Positions 28,801-39,487 are shown, numbered from the stretch's first letter. The stretch: DNA of 64,000 bases from an uncultured Anaerococcus sp. (GCA_943914475.1 CALUCE010000001.1:1-64000), one strand, 5' to 3'. Translations and numbers: made by a program. The notes: a model not told the origin generated them from the letters alone.

Positions 28801-31346
28801 TTGGCAAACAGATGATAGTAAGGAAAAATTATATTACTTCTCACCTGTTGAAAAATCACAAACATGGGATATTCTTGCTGGTTTTGAAGGAGATTTCGCC
28901 TATGTTTATGAGTTAACAGACCAAAGAAAAACAAACTTAAAGAAAATCCAAATAGTAAACAATCAAATTAATTTAGACCTAAAAGCAAATACAGGCTATG
29001 TAATTTATCAAAGTCCACAAGAAAATGAGGATGTAGAATGGTCTGAAGGTATGCATATGGTAGATACCGGCTTTAACTCAGGAGATTTAAGTCATTGGGA
29101 AAAACAAGGTGACAATGAGGCTATTTCAATAGAAAAAAGTCAAGCTAAAAATCCTATGCTAACTATTAGCGATGCTAAAGAAGATACAATTCTTACACAA
29201 AAAATAAAGGGACTAAAAGCTAATACCAAGTATGCAATTATGGTTGGTGTTGACAATAGGTCTAATGAAAAAGCTTCAATAATCATCAATACTTGTGATA
29301 AAGAATTCTCAAACTATACAAAAAAATCTATAGCTAAAAACTATATACAAGCCTATGAACACAATACAAAATCACCAACTGTAGATGATAGTTCATACTT
29401 CCAAAATATGTATGTATTCTTTACAACAGGTGATAATGTTGATGATGTAACAATAAGTCTAAAAAGAGATAAGGGTGAGGGTTCTACTTACTTTGATGGT
29501 TTAAGAATAGTTGAAAATAATTCAAACCACTATGATGGTAAGCATGATCTTGAAGATAGCAAAGTTTTCTTCCAAGACTTTGAAAATGTAGCCCAAGGTA
29601 TATTCCCATTTGTTATAGGAAATGTGGAAGGTGTAACAGATAACAGGACCCACCTTGCAGAAAAACATGATCCTTACACACAAAGAGCTTGGAATGGAAA
29701 AGTCATATCTGATGTAATAGATGGAAATTGGTCTGTTAAGACAAATGGACTTGTTGGAAGAAATAAATTAGTTTATCAAACAATACCACAAAACTTTAGA
29801 TTTGAAGAAGGTAAAAGTTATGAAGTAGAATTTGACTATGAAGCAGGTTCAGATGGAACTTATGCCTTTGTAATTGGTCAAGGTGAGTACAAAGACCCAT
29901 CAAGCTTAAATGTAAGCTATCTAGATAATACATGGGAAAATTCAGATTCAGCCAAGAAAGTAAAATTCTATGTTGACGGTGGAGAAGATGTTTGGATTGG
30001 AATAATATCTACAAACAAAGCTTCAGATACCAAGGGAACTTCAGGCGCTAAGGCCAACTTCGCATCTTACAATGACTTCATGCTAGATAACTTAAAGATT
30101 AGCCAAATTACAATGACAGGTGATTTGATAGTAAATTCTTTCCTAGATAATTTCAAATATCCTACAGAGGAAGAATTAAAACTCTACACTGAAGAATCTG
30201 TTAATGATTTCCAAAATAAAGCTAATGAATTAATCCTAAAAGATAAGGATACTTTAAGTGTAGAAGAAGCAAGAGAACTAGTTAAAGCCGTGGATCAAGC
30301 TAAACAAAATCTTGAAAAAGTAAAAACATCCATAGGTACAAGTGACATAGAAAAGACTACAGGTTCCTTCCAACCAGGACAAGAAATAGAGAAAGCTTTT
30401 GATAATAACCTATCAACCCTATATCACTCTAAATGGGGTGTTAACTCTATAGGCCAAGATATTACAGTTGAGTTAAAAGAAGCCACTGAAATTAATTCCT
30501 TTACCTATATACCAAGAGATTCAGGATCAAATGGTAATATTAAAAAGGCAAAATTAACAATTGTAGATAAGGATGGTAAAAAACATGACTTTGCCGTCGA
30601 TGGTCGGGAAAATAACAACAAGCCTAAGGATATAGACTTTGGACAAGCCATAGAAGCCAAAACTATTATATTAAATGTCGAAGAATCCTATGGAAATACA
30701 GCAAATGAAAACAATCAATTCGTATCTGCTAGAGAATTAATCTTTAAACTTGAAAACATAGGAGAGGGCTATAAGGCTTATGAAAGTGAAGACTTTGATA
30801 AACTTATAGAAGAATTGAAAAATGTAGAAGATTTAGAAACCAAATATGAATACTTGTACCATCTTCTAAAGGGATATGATGTTTTAAAAGCTAATAATCT
30901 ATTAAACGATGATTTATTCAAAAAAAGTAAGTAGCTTGTATGAAAACTTGGATAAATCAGATGATAATACAGATAATGATAATAATGGTTCAGATAATGA
31001 AGACAATGACAATGACCAAGGTAACTCAAATCCAGACGATCAAGATGATGAAGATGATGATAATCAGTCAGAGCTACCAGAAGTCCCAGGATTACCTGAC
31101 AAAAATGATGATCAATCTTATCTGCCAGATTATGAAGCTAACATCGAAAATAATAAGTATATAAATAAAATAAAGGTTGTTTTAAAAAGAGTAGAAGAAA
31201 AATACCAAGGATTAAGCTATGTTAAAAAAGAATTAAAAGAATCATATAAGAGATACAAAACTGTTATAGATTCAGCTCTTCATGATGCTAAAAAGGCCAT
31301 CACAAATGCTAGGAAGTTCTTGAAGAGAAATAATGTGAAGTTCTAG
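25820..31346 (+). pseudogene. Secreted endo-alpha-N-acetylgalactosaminidase (GH101), interrupted near both ends
   Basis: About 1,840 residues if read across two lesions. ATG 25820 has GGAGG and starts a signal peptide (cleavage likely after SYA, residue 30). An in-frame TAA stands at codon 43 (25946-25948), where CAA or GAA would fit. Beyond an acidic linker come a beta-rich lectin-like region and the GH101 domain (about 540-940), with the presumed nucleophile D791 in FIYVDVWGNG and acid/base E823 in ASFEWGYAGEYD; their 32-residue spacing equals that of the pneumococcal enzyme (D764/E796). Then follow jelly-roll modules, a helical repeat and an F5/8-type C (CBM32-like) domain (about 1515-1630). 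At 30920-30926 an A7 run shifts the frame: TAG at 30932-30934 ends the main frame, and the +1 frame continues with an Asp/Asn-rich linker and a helical tail to 31346. No LPXTG is seen. It releases core-1 O-glycans from mucin. Confidence 0.87.
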
Positions 31347-31370
31347 TTTTTTCACAAATTTTCCTATAGG

Positions 31371-31407
31371 AAACCCCTTAAAGATTAGTTTATCTTTAAG
31401 GGGTTTT
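31371..31407. terminator. Strong bidirectional terminator between GH101 and the 5-FCL operon
   Basis: CCCCTTAAAGAT (from 31374) pairs perfectly with ATCTTTAAGGGG (ending about 31403), flanked by A and T residues on the two sides. Confidence 0.88.
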
Positions 31408-31419
31408 ACCATTTATAAA

Positions 31420-31956
31420 TTAAAATATTCCATTTTCAGTAACTATATAGTCAAGTGCTTGATCGTGGTCTTCGTCTTGGATTTTGTCTATCTTAGATGG
31501 GCTATAAAACATGCCTAGGTAGGTCGAATCGTGGTTAGCTAGGTAGTAGTCATAGTAGCCTCCTCCAAATCCTATTCTGTGCTTATTATTGTCAAAACAA
31601 AGACCTGGAACTAAGGTTAGGTCAGGAGATTCTATAACTTGATCTTTCTTTGTGGTCTCAATATCAAAATCACCCATAACCAAGTCATCAATAGTCTCAA
31701 GGACAACTGCATCCATAACCACCTTTCTTTTTATTTTAGGTACACAGACAGTTTTTCCATCTTTTAAGGCCTGGTCTATAAAGGATCTAGTATCTATTTC
31801 AAAGCCTCTGGAAAGGTAGACAAATATTGAATTTGCATCTTTGTAAAGATCTGATTCCAGGATATTTTCAAGGATTTTTTTATCATAAGATTCTTTTGTT
31901 TCTTCTGGGAGCCTATGCTTAAAATTTAAAAAGTATCTTCTTATTTCTTTTTTCAT
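31420..31956 (-). CDS. 5-formyltetrahydrofolate cyclo-ligase
   Basis: A 178-residue folate enzyme (MTHFS/YgfA) that turns 5-formyl-THF back to 5,10-methenyl-THF at the cost of ATP. It starts MKKEIRRYFLNFKHRLPEE, has ANSIFVYLSRGFEIDTRSFI, and ends with the phosphate-loop signature LVPGLCFDNNKHRIGFGGGYYDYYLA. It is the last gene of a minus-strand operon; its ATG overlaps the stop of the YihY gene (ATGA). Confidence 0.93.
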   Translation of the reverse strand: MKKEIRRYFLNFKHRLPEETKESYDKKILENILESDLYKDANSIFVYLSRGFEIDTRSFIDQALKDGKTVCVPKIKRKVVMDAVVLETIDDLVMGDFDIETTKKDQVIESPDLTLVPGLCFDNNKHRIGFGGGYYDYYLANHDSTYLGMFYSPSKIDKIQDEDHDQALDYIVTENGIF

Positions 31957-32879
31957 ATTTCCTCCTTAATGCTTTCAGGTATATTATCTTCTATTTCTTT
32001 TGGAATTTTTCTTACAAAACCTTGCTTTTGTTCTATATAGGCAGCTATAACTTCTGCTCCCAAAATGATTGAATAAGAAAATATCATAATCCAAATAAAA
32101 AGGGATAGGACACCAGCCAAGGCTCCATAAATAACTGACATATTGGAGATATTATCCAAAAAGAAGGAATAGATAAATGATCCAATATATATAACCAGTG
32201 TAGTAAATATTCCTCCAATTAGGCCTTGTTTGTAAGTGATATTAAAGTCCTTGTCCCTATCTGCAGCAAGCTTATATAAAAGAGCAAGGGCCATAGACAT
32301 AACCACAAGAGGTAGTAGGTAGCTTATTAAATTTGAAATAAGGGTTACTTGATCTGTAAGCGGATCAAGATTTACTTTTTCAAGAAAATCATTAATAAGG
32401 CTAATAATTTTTGGTCCATAAACTCTAAGGTACATAAATATTATTACTACTAAAATCAAAATTAGTGTATAGAAAAATGATGAAATTTTCTTTCCTATAC
32501 CAGACTTGACCTTGGAAGTTCCATAGGCCTTGTTTAAGGAATCAAGTAGGTTAAATATACCCTTGGAGGCTGACCAAACAGCAAAGATTAGGGTTATTAT
32601 AGAAAGTGAGTTGGAATTTGGAGACTTTAGTAGAGAATCAATCATTGGAACTACAAGGTCTTGGGTTTGTCCTGGCAAAATTCCAAGAAATTCTATAAGA
32701 AGCTCTCTGTTTCCTCCTAGATACTTTCCAACCAAATTAGTTAGGACTAACAAAAGTGGGATGGAAGCCGAAAGGTAGTAGTAGGACATGACTGCCGACA
32801 TGGTCGACAGGTCATGACTTAGGACTCTATTTATTAGATTTTTTAAAAAATCTGTGAATTTCTTTTTATTTGTTTTCAT
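31953..32879 (-). CDS. YihY/BrkB-family membrane protein
   Basis: A 308-residue polytopic protein with about six membrane helices and the family's N-terminal DLSTMSAVMSYYYLSASIPLLLV segment. Members were once called ribonuclease BN; that label is wrong for the family, and the true role is unknown. It has short charged ends and sits between an S9 peptidase and 5-FCL genes, overlapping each by four bases (ATGA), so one transcript is expected. Confidence 0.85.
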   Translation of the reverse strand: MKTNKKKFTDFLKNLINRVLSHDLSTMSAVMSYYYLSASIPLLLVLTNLVGKYLGGNRELLIEFLGILPGQTQDLVVPMIDSLLKSPNSNSLSIITLIFAVWSASKGIFNLLDSLNKAYGTSKVKSGIGKKISSFFYTLILILVVIIFMYLRVYGPKIISLINDFLEKVNLDPLTDQVTLISNLISYLLPLVVMSMALALLYKLAADRDKDFNITYKQGLIGGIFTTLVIYIGSFIYSFFLDNISNMSVIYGALAGVLSLFIWIMIFSYSIILGAEVIAAYIEQKQGFVRKIPKEIEDNIPESIKEEI

Positions 32880-34792
32880 TTCAAGTGTCCATCAAACCAA
32901 GACTTTATTTCTGTAAGTCTTTTAATTCTGCCCTTAGGCTTACCAGATCTTGAAAGTTCGTGGTTTTCTCCGTGGAAGATATACATTTTACTTTCTACAC
33001 CGTTTAATTTAATCCTTGTATACATTTGTAGGGCTTGTTCCAAAGGACACCTGTGGTCTTCATCAGAGTGGATAAAGAGAGTTGGTGTTTTTACATTTTT
33101 GGCATGCTTGAGTGGAGAAAGTTCCCACATTTGGTCAAGACTATCCCATGGATCTGCATCAGTTTGGTCTGTAGCAAAATAATATCCTATATCAGAAACT
33201 CCATAGAAAGAAATCCAGTTTGATATACATCTTTGGGCATTGGCCGCCTTAAATCTGTCAGTATGGGAGATAATCCAGTTGGTCATAAAGCCACCATAGG
33301 ATCCACCATAAACTCCCATGTTTTCTGTGTCAATTTGAGGATATCTTTTTATAGCTTCATCTGTAAAGTTCATAAGGTCTTCATAGTCTATATGGCCATA
33401 TTTTCCCCTAATATCAGAAAATTCTACTCCATTACCACTTGCTCCATGAGGATTGGTGTAAATTATTATATAGCCATCATTGGCAAAAACTTGGTGTTCG
33501 TGGTGGAAGATATCAGAAAATTCTGTCTTAGGTCCTCCGTGGACACTTAAGAGAGTAGGATATTTTTTGTCAGGGTCAAAGTCAGTAGGCAAAAGCACAT
33601 AGCCTCTAAGCTTATCCCCGTTTGATTCAAAGAAAAATTCTTCTATTTTACCAAGTTTTGTTTGAATTTTATTGGATACAAGGGCTTGTTTTTCACCTTC
33701 TTCATATATTTCAGAAAGAGTATCCCTATCCATTTTTGTATAGTAAATCTTATCATGGCCAAGGACAAATCCTTCAACATTTCCTTCAATTTCAAGCTTT
33801 AAGTCCAAAGTATCAAGGTTAAAGGAATAGATTTTGGAGTCTTCCTTTTCTGTTACAGTAAAGTAAAGTCTATTATCTTCTTGCCTAAATATAGCTTCTC
33901 CACCAAATCTAGCATCGCTACCTGTGGAAACACCAAAGTCTAGGTCAAAATCCTCTGATGATAGTTTTTCTAAATTTCCATCAAAATCAACAGCATAGAT
34001 GAAAGGATTTTGATTTATACCATGAGTATTCATATCAGAGCCTACAAAGATGATTTTATCCTTGTAGAAATTTAGGTAGTAGTAAGAAAATTCTTCTTTT
34101 AATAAAAGTTTTTCTTCCTTTTTTTCAAGGTCATAGATATACAAGTCTTCATAAATCTTGTCACAACCATTGCTGTAGTTTCCTTTTGCATAGATAAGTT
34201 TTGTTAAGTCTTTGGAAACTTTTAACAGTACTAGGTCATTATTTTTATTTGACTCCATGATTTTAACAAGTTCATCCTTATCCTTATAGTAAAGGTAAAT
34301 ACCTGTATTTTTCCACTTTAGGTAGCCTGCTCCATTAAGCCAGAAAGGTAGGGTGGTTATTTCCTTAAAGACCTTGTCTTCATCTTCTAATCTTTCATTT
34401 TCTTCCTTAGTTTTTTTATCTTTTCCTAAAACTAAGAAGACATTATCTTTTATATGTTCGATTTTACTTACATCTTTGTCAATTTTAAAAGCTTCACTTC
34501 CTACTTGGGGACTTAAGTCCTTGGAGTAAAAATAGTCATAGTCATCGTCAGACTTTTCCTTATATATGAGCTTGCCATCTTTATCAAAGTTAAAAATTGA
34601 TATGGCTGGATTGTCGGAAATTCTGTAAGATTTTTTGCTTTCAAGATCTAAAAGATTTAGAAATGAATCATACTTGTTATCTTTTTCATTGGCCTTGGTA
34701 GTTTTATAGGCCAAAGTTTTTTTATCGGTTGAAATTTCTAGGCCATTTATAAATTCGTAGCCTAGGATGTCTTTAAGCTGTGTTTTTTCCAT
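32876..34792 (-). CDS. S9-family prolyl oligopeptidase-like serine peptidase
   Basis: A 638-residue cytosolic peptidase with an N-terminal beta-propeller (about 1-370) and a C-terminal alpha/beta-hydrolase domain. The predicted triad is S498 in GGSYGG, D579 in HSDEDHRCP and H611 in GENHELSRSG, matching acylaminoacyl-peptidase/dipeptidyl-peptidase relatives. The propeller narrows access, so short peptides are the likely substrates. It has no signal peptide. It is the first gene of the minus-strand operon with YihY and 5-FCL. Confidence 0.9.
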   Translation of the reverse strand: MEKTQLKDILGYEFINGLEISTDKKTLAYKTTKANEKDNKYDSFLNLLDLESKKSYRISDNPAISIFNFDKDGKLIYKEKSDDDYDYFYSKDLSPQVGSEAFKIDKDVSKIEHIKDNVFLVLGKDKKTKEENERLEDEDKVFKEITTLPFWLNGAGYLKWKNTGIYLYYKDKDELVKIMESNKNNDLVLLKVSKDLTKLIYAKGNYSNGCDKIYEDLYIYDLEKKEEKLLLKEEFSYYYLNFYKDKIIFVGSDMNTHGINQNPFIYAVDFDGNLEKLSSEDFDLDFGVSTGSDARFGGEAIFRQEDNRLYFTVTEKEDSKIYSFNLDTLDLKLEIEGNVEGFVLGHDKIYYTKMDRDTLSEIYEEGEKQALVSNKIQTKLGKIEEFFFESNGDKLRGYVLLPTDFDPDKKYPTLLSVHGGPKTEFSDIFHHEHQVFANDGYIIIYTNPHGASGNGVEFSDIRGKYGHIDYEDLMNFTDEAIKRYPQIDTENMGVYGGSYGGFMTNWIISHTDRFKAANAQRCISNWISFYGVSDIGYYFATDQTDADPWDSLDQMWELSPLKHAKNVKTPTLFIHSDEDHRCPLEQALQMYTRIKLNGVESKMYIFHGENHELSRSGKPKGRIKRLTEIKSWFDGHLK

Positions 34793-34908
34793 AAGATATC
34801 TCCTTATTGTATTCTTTTTTTACTATACTATAAATTATCAATTATAAAACAATAACGTTTACATAAATTTCAAAGGGGTATATAAAAAGTAAGATAGGAG
34901 GTAACAAT

Positions 34909-35451
34909 ATGAAACTTAATATAAGAGGTAAAAACATTAATGTTACTGAAGATTTGAAGGATATGTGCCAAGGAAAGTTTGATCGACTTGACAAATACTT
35001 CCACGACGAAGAAGAAATGGATGTCAACCTTGCTATCGAAGGAATAGATAAAAAAGTTGAGTCAACCATTTTTCTAAAAGGTGGTACCATCCTAAGAGCA
35101 GAAGAAGCATCTGGGGACTTCATGGACTCAGTTGATATGGTTGTAGATTCTCTAGTTAGACAAATTAGAAAACACAAAACCAAACTCCAAAGAGACAGAA
35201 GAAGTGGAGAATCTATAAAATTTGAATCCTTTGCTCAAGATTTTGAAGAAGAAGAGGAAGAAAGCACTAGCAAGATCGTTAGGTTTAAAGAAATTTCTGT
35301 TAAACCAATGAGTGAAGAAGAAGCAGTTTTACAAATGGAGCTTTTAAACCACGACTTTTTCGTTTTCTTGGATGACCAAGAAATGCAAGTAAGGGTTGTA
35401 TATAAAAGAAAAGACGGAAATTATGGTGAAATAATTCCAACTATGAAATAA
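34909..35451 (+). CDS. hpf: Ribosome hibernation promoting factor, long form
   Basis: A 180-residue long HPF. The N-terminal domain (1-100) is the S30AE fold that sits in the A/P-site region of the 30S subunit (MKLNIRGKNINVTEDLKD). A charged linker follows, then the C-terminal dimerisation domain (about 122-180: IVRFKEISVKPMSEEEAVLQMELLNHDFFVFLD), which makes the long form pair 70S ribosomes into 100S dimers. AGGAGGT stands before the ATG. It lies just upstream of secA, a common Firmicute order. Confidence 0.95.
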   Translation: MKLNIRGKNINVTEDLKDMCQGKFDRLDKYFHDEEEMDVNLAIEGIDKKVESTIFLKGGTILRAEEASGDFMDSVDMVVDSLVRQIRKHKTKLQRDRRSGESIKFESFAQDFEEEEEESTSKIVRFKEISVKPMSEEEAVLQMELLNHDFFVFLDDQEMQVRVVYKRKDGNYGEIIPTMK

Positions 35452-35460
35452 ATTTAGACT

Positions 35461-35495
35461 AAAAAATGCTAGTTTTAAGGGCTAGCATTTTTTTG
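35461..35495 (+). terminator. Terminator after hpf
   Basis: AAATGCTAG (35463-35471) pairs with CTAGCATTT (35482-35490), followed by T residues. Confidence 0.85.
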
Positions 35496-35527
35496 TGGGA
35501 AAATTAGCTATTTATGGTAAATAATAG

Positions 35528-35556
35528 TTTACAAATTCGGACTTTTACTTTAATAT
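35528..35556 (+). promoter_or_regulatory. Probable promoter of secA
   Basis: TTTACA (35528-35533), 17 bases, then TAATAT (35551-35556). Just downstream is a dyad GACAAG...CTTGTC (35564-35585) that could be an operator or leader hairpin in the about 80-base 5' leader. Confidence 0.5.
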
Positions 35557-35645
35557 AGTACTTGACAAGTTTTGCTTATCTTGTCATTTTAATTGATTAA
35601 TTTCAAATAAATGGTAGGATAATCAGAGAATTAGAGGTGAAAGAT

Positions 35646-38363
35646 TTGGGAATATTTAACTTATTCAAATCATTTAGTGAAAAAGAAATCGAGAACAACC
35701 AAAAACTTGTTGATCAGATTTTAGAACTAGATGAAGACATGCAAAAATTAACAGACGATGAATTAAAAAATAAAACTAATGAATTTAAAGAAAGATTAGC
35801 AAATGGCGAAACTTTAGATGATTTATTGGTTGAGGCATTTGCAGTTGTTAGAGAAGCTAGTGATAGGGTTATAGGACTTAAACACTATCCAGTTCAATTA
35901 TTAGGTGGAATTGTTCTACATAATGGTCAGATTGCAGAAATGAAGACAGGGGAAGGTAAGACCTTGGTTGAGACTTTGCCTGCCTATTTAAATGCTTTGG
36001 AAGGTAAGGGAGTTCACATTGTTACAGTAAACGACTACCTAGCCAAGCGTGACCAAGAGTGGATGGGAAAAATTTACACCTTCTTAGGTATGAGCGTAGG
36101 ATGTATCCTTTATGGATTAACTAACTCAGAAAGACAAGAAAACTATGCTTGTGATATTACCTATGGTACCAACAACCAATTTGGTTTTGACTACCTAAGA
36201 GATAACATGGTAATTTACAAAAATTCTATGGTACAAAGAGAACTTCACTATGCTATAGTCGATGAGGTGGACTCTATCCTTATAGATGAGGCTAGAACTC
36301 CTCTTATCATTTCAGGTCAAGGAGATGAATCTACAGATACCTATATTAAGGCAAATGAATTTATCCAAGGCTTGGAGGGAAGAACTCTTGATCCTAACGA
36401 AGATGCAGATATTGACCCATTTGATAGGGAATTTGTTGTTGAAGATGTAGACTTCCTAGTAGATGAGAAAAGAAAAACATCAAACCTTACAGAAAAAGGT
36501 ACAGCCAAGGCTGAAAAGTTCTTTGGTATAGACAACCTTTCAGACCCTGAACACTTGGAGCTTGCCCACTATATTAACAATGCTTTGAAGGCAAATACAA
36601 CCATGACCAGAGATATAGACTATGTAGTTACAGCCGGGGAAGTACAAATCGTAGATGAGTTTACTGGACGTATCATGTATGGTAGAAGATACTCTGATGG
36701 ACTACACCAAGCTATAGAAGCCAAAGAAGGTGTAGAAGTTAAAGCAGAAAGTAAGACTCTTGCTACCATCACCTTCCAAAACTACTTTAGGATGTATGAT
36801 AAGCTATCAGGTATGACTGGTACAGCAAAGACAGAAGAAGACGAATTCTCAGAAATTTATAAGCTTGACGTTGTAGAAATACCTACCAACAAGCCAATTC
36901 AAAGAGAAGATGACCAAGACCACGTTTATATAAACGAAAGAGGAAAGTTTAAGGCTATTGTTGATGAAATTAAAAAAGTTCACGCTACAGGCCAACCAAT
37001 CCTAGTAGGTACAGTTTCAATAGAAAACTCTGAAAAACTTTCTTCAGAATTAAAGAAAAATCAAATTCCTCACGTAGTTTTAAACGCTAAAAACCACGAA
37101 AAGGAAGCTGATATAGTTGCCCAAGCAGGTAGACTAAACGCTATTACCATAGCTACAAACATGGCTGGTCGTGGTACTGATATTATGCTTGGTGGAAATG
37201 CTGACCACATGGCTAAACAAAAACTAAAAAGAGAAGGAATAGCCGATGAAGTTCTTGAACAAGTAGATGCATTTTCAGAAACAGACAACCAAGAAATACT
37301 TGAAGCTAGAAAGAAATATAGACAATACAAAAACCAATTCAAACCTGGTATAGACAAGGAAGCAGAAGAAGTTAAGGCTGTAGGAGGTCTATACATCATT
37401 GGTTCAGAAAGACACGAATCAAGACGTATAGATAACCAGCTAAGAGGTCGTTCAGGCCGTCAAGGAGACCCAGGTAAGTCAAGATTCTTTATCTCACTCG
37501 AAGATGACTTAATCAGACTAAACGGGGGAGAAGCAGTAGCAAAATTCGTTGATTCTTATGACTTCCCAGAAGATGAACCAATAGTTTCTAAAATGGTAAC
37601 AAGGTCTATAGAGAAGGCTCAGACAAGAGTTGAAGCAAACAACTTCGCAACCAGAAAGAGAGTTCTTCAATATGACGACGTTATGAATAAGCAAAGAACT
37701 ATAATCTACAATGAAAGAAAGCAAGTTCTACTCGGTGAAGACATGAGAGAGTCAATCCTTGGTATGTTAAAGGATATTATTGAAACTTCAGTATATTCCT
37801 TCACCAACCCAGATGTAAAACCTGAAAACTGGGAAATGGTAGCCCTACTAAACTACCTAAAATCACTTGTACTTCCAGTAGAAGAGCTGCACTTTGAAAA
37901 TATCAACGACTATACTCAAGAAAAACTAATAGACTATATCTACCAAACATCTCTTGCTAAATACGAAGCCAAGGAAGAAAAATTTGGCCCAGAAAATATG
38001 AGAGAGGTAGAAAGAGTTGTACTTCTTAGAGTAATAGATACCAAATGGATGGAACACATTGACTCCATGGACCAAATGCGTAAGGAAATTGGTGTAAGAG
38101 CTATGGGTAACGAAGACCCAGTAAGAGCCTACACAAACGAAGGTTTCGAAATGTATGAAAATATGACATCAGAAATCCAAGAAGAAACAATTAGACTTAT
38201 GATGAGTGTTCAAATCAGACAAAACATAGAAAGAAAACAAGTAAGTGTTCCACAAAAAGAATCAAGTGACCAAGGAACAGAAAAAATCGACGAAGATGAC
38301 TTATCAAGGGCCGAAAGAAGAAGGCTTGAGAGAGAAAGAAAAAAATCACAAGTAAAAAAATAG
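35646..38363 (+). CDS. secA: Protein translocase ATPase SecA
   Basis: A 905-residue motor that drives unfolded preproteins through SecYEG. It shows the DEAD-type motor with Walker A in MKTGEGKTLVETL, DEVDSILIDEARTPLIISG, and the second helicase half with TNMAGRGTDIMLGG and RGRSGRQGDPG. I prefer TTG 35646 as start because AGAGGTGA is well placed and the protein then begins MGIFNLFKSFSEKE, as SecA usually does; GTG 35637 overlaps that site. The C-terminus is basic and lacks the cysteine-rich zinc motif that binds SecB in many bacteria. prfB follows after 7 bases. Confidence 0.96.
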   Translation: MGIFNLFKSFSEKEIENNQKLVDQILELDEDMQKLTDDELKNKTNEFKERLANGETLDDLLVEAFAVVREASDRVIGLKHYPVQLLGGIVLHNGQIAEMKTGEGKTLVETLPAYLNALEGKGVHIVTVNDYLAKRDQEWMGKIYTFLGMSVGCILYGLTNSERQENYACDITYGTNNQFGFDYLRDNMVIYKNSMVQRELHYAIVDEVDSILIDEARTPLIISGQGDESTDTYIKANEFIQGLEGRTLDPNEDADIDPFDREFVVEDVDFLVDEKRKTSNLTEKGTAKAEKFFGIDNLSDPEHLELAHYINNALKANTTMTRDIDYVVTAGEVQIVDEFTGRIMYGRRYSDGLHQAIEAKEGVEVKAESKTLATITFQNYFRMYDKLSGMTGTAKTEEDEFSEIYKLDVVEIPTNKPIQREDDQDHVYINERGKFKAIVDEIKKVHATGQPILVGTVSIENSEKLSSELKKNQIPHVVLNAKNHEKEADIVAQAGRLNAITIATNMAGRGTDIMLGGNADHMAKQKLKREGIADEVLEQVDAFSETDNQEILEARKKYRQYKNQFKPGIDKEAEEVKAVGGLYIIGSERHESRRIDNQLRGRSGRQGDPGKSRFFISLEDDLIRLNGGEAVAKFVDSYDFPEDEPIVSKMVTRSIEKAQTRVEANNFATRKRVLQYDDVMNKQRTIIYNERKQVLLGEDMRESILGMLKDIIETSVYSFTNPDVKPENWEMVALLNYLKSLVLPVEELHFENINDYTQEKLIDYIYQTSLAKYEAKEEKFGPENMREVERVVLLRVIDTKWMEHIDSMDQMRKEIGVRAMGNEDPVRAYTNEGFEMYENMTSEIQEETIRLMMSVQIRQNIERKQVSVPQKESSDQGTEKIDEDDLSRAERRRLERERKKSQVKK

Positions 38364-38370
38364 GTGAATA

Positions 38371-39487
38371 ATGGCAGAAATTTATGAATTACGTGAACAC
38401 CTAGAAGATTTACAGGAGATTTTAAAGTTGATCGGAGATTCTCTTTGACCTAGCTAGTTTAAAAGCTGAGGTCAAAGACCTTGAAAAAAAGACTACCAAG
38501 CCCGATTTTTGGGATGATAGTCAGAAAGCTCAACAAATAATGGCCAATCTTTCTGATAAGAGAAATGATTTAGAAAGTTATGAAGGCTTTAAAGAAGCCT
38601 TGGCTGATAACCAAGATCTTATAGACTTGTCAGAGATGAGCGATTCTTCCGAAAGTGAAACCCTAAGTCTTGTAGGTCAGTCACTTAAAAAATTAGATAA
38701 GGAAATAAAATCATTCAAGGTTAAGACCCAACTTGATGGCGAATACGATCAAAATAACGCCTATATGCTTATCCATGCAGGAGCAGGAGGACTAGAAGCA
38801 ACAGACTGGTCTCAAATGCTTATGAGGATGTATAAGAGATTTTTTGAAAAAAGAGGTTTTAAGTTTGAAGTTCAAGATTTAAACAACGAAGAAGCAGGTG
38901 GTATAAAATCTGTTACCTTCCTAGTTAAGGCTCACTATGCATATGGTTACCTAAAGGCAGAAAAAGGAGTCCACAGACTAGTTAGGATTTCGCCTTTTGA
39001 CTCACAAAAAAGACGCCATACCTCCTTTGCTTCAGTGGATGTTTTCCCAGAACTTGATGATGATATGACTGTAGATATAGACCCTAAAGACTTAAGGATT
39101 GATACATTTAGGGCATCTGGAGCAGGTGGTCAGCACGTTAACATGACCGACTCTGCAGTTAGGATAACCCACATTCCCACAGGAGTTGTGGCAAGTTCTC
39201 AAGCAGAAAGAAGTCAGATTCAAAATAGGGAAACAGCTATGAAACTCTTGATTAGTAAGCTTATCCAAATTAAGGAAGAAGAACACAAGGAAAAAATCGA
39301 AGATATCCAAGGATCTTATTCACAAATAGCCTGGGGTAGTCAAATTAGGTCCTATGTTTTCCAACCTTACACCATGGTAAAAGACCACAGAACCAACCAT
39401 GAAGTAGGAAATGTGGAAAGTGTAATGGATGGAAATATAGATGATTTTATAGATGCCTATTTGACCTACAACCACTGGGATAAATAA
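38371..39487 (+). CDS. prfB: Peptide chain release factor RF2 with programmed +1 frameshift
   Basis: Joined as 38371-38445 and 38447-39487, a 371-residue RF2 that ends translation at UGA and UAA. The first frame reads 25 codons and meets TGA at 38446-38448 after CTT; sliding +1 on CTT-T gives GAC and the normal RF2 sequence (DLASLKAEVKDLEKK). A GGAG at 38434-38437 acts as the internal Shine-Dalgarno, five bases before CTT, slightly further than in E. coli. Downstream are the S-P-F recognition motif and SGAGGQHVNMTDSA with the catalytic GGQ. Low RF2 slows UGA termination and raises frameshifting: self-control. It also shows that UGA is a stop codon here. Confidence 0.95.
38434..38449 (+). promoter_or_regulatory. 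RF2 programmed frameshift site
   Basis: GGAG, five bases, then CTT-TGA-C. The slippery CTTT and the poor-termination context TGAC are the conserved core of the RF2 autoregulatory frameshift. Confidence 0.93.

Noticed and set aside
30909..31346. Independent gene starting at ATG 30909 with an Asp/Asn-rich protein
   Set aside because: No ribosome binding site; the sequence continues the GH101 protein in the +1 frame after an A7 run, so it is the displaced C-terminal part.
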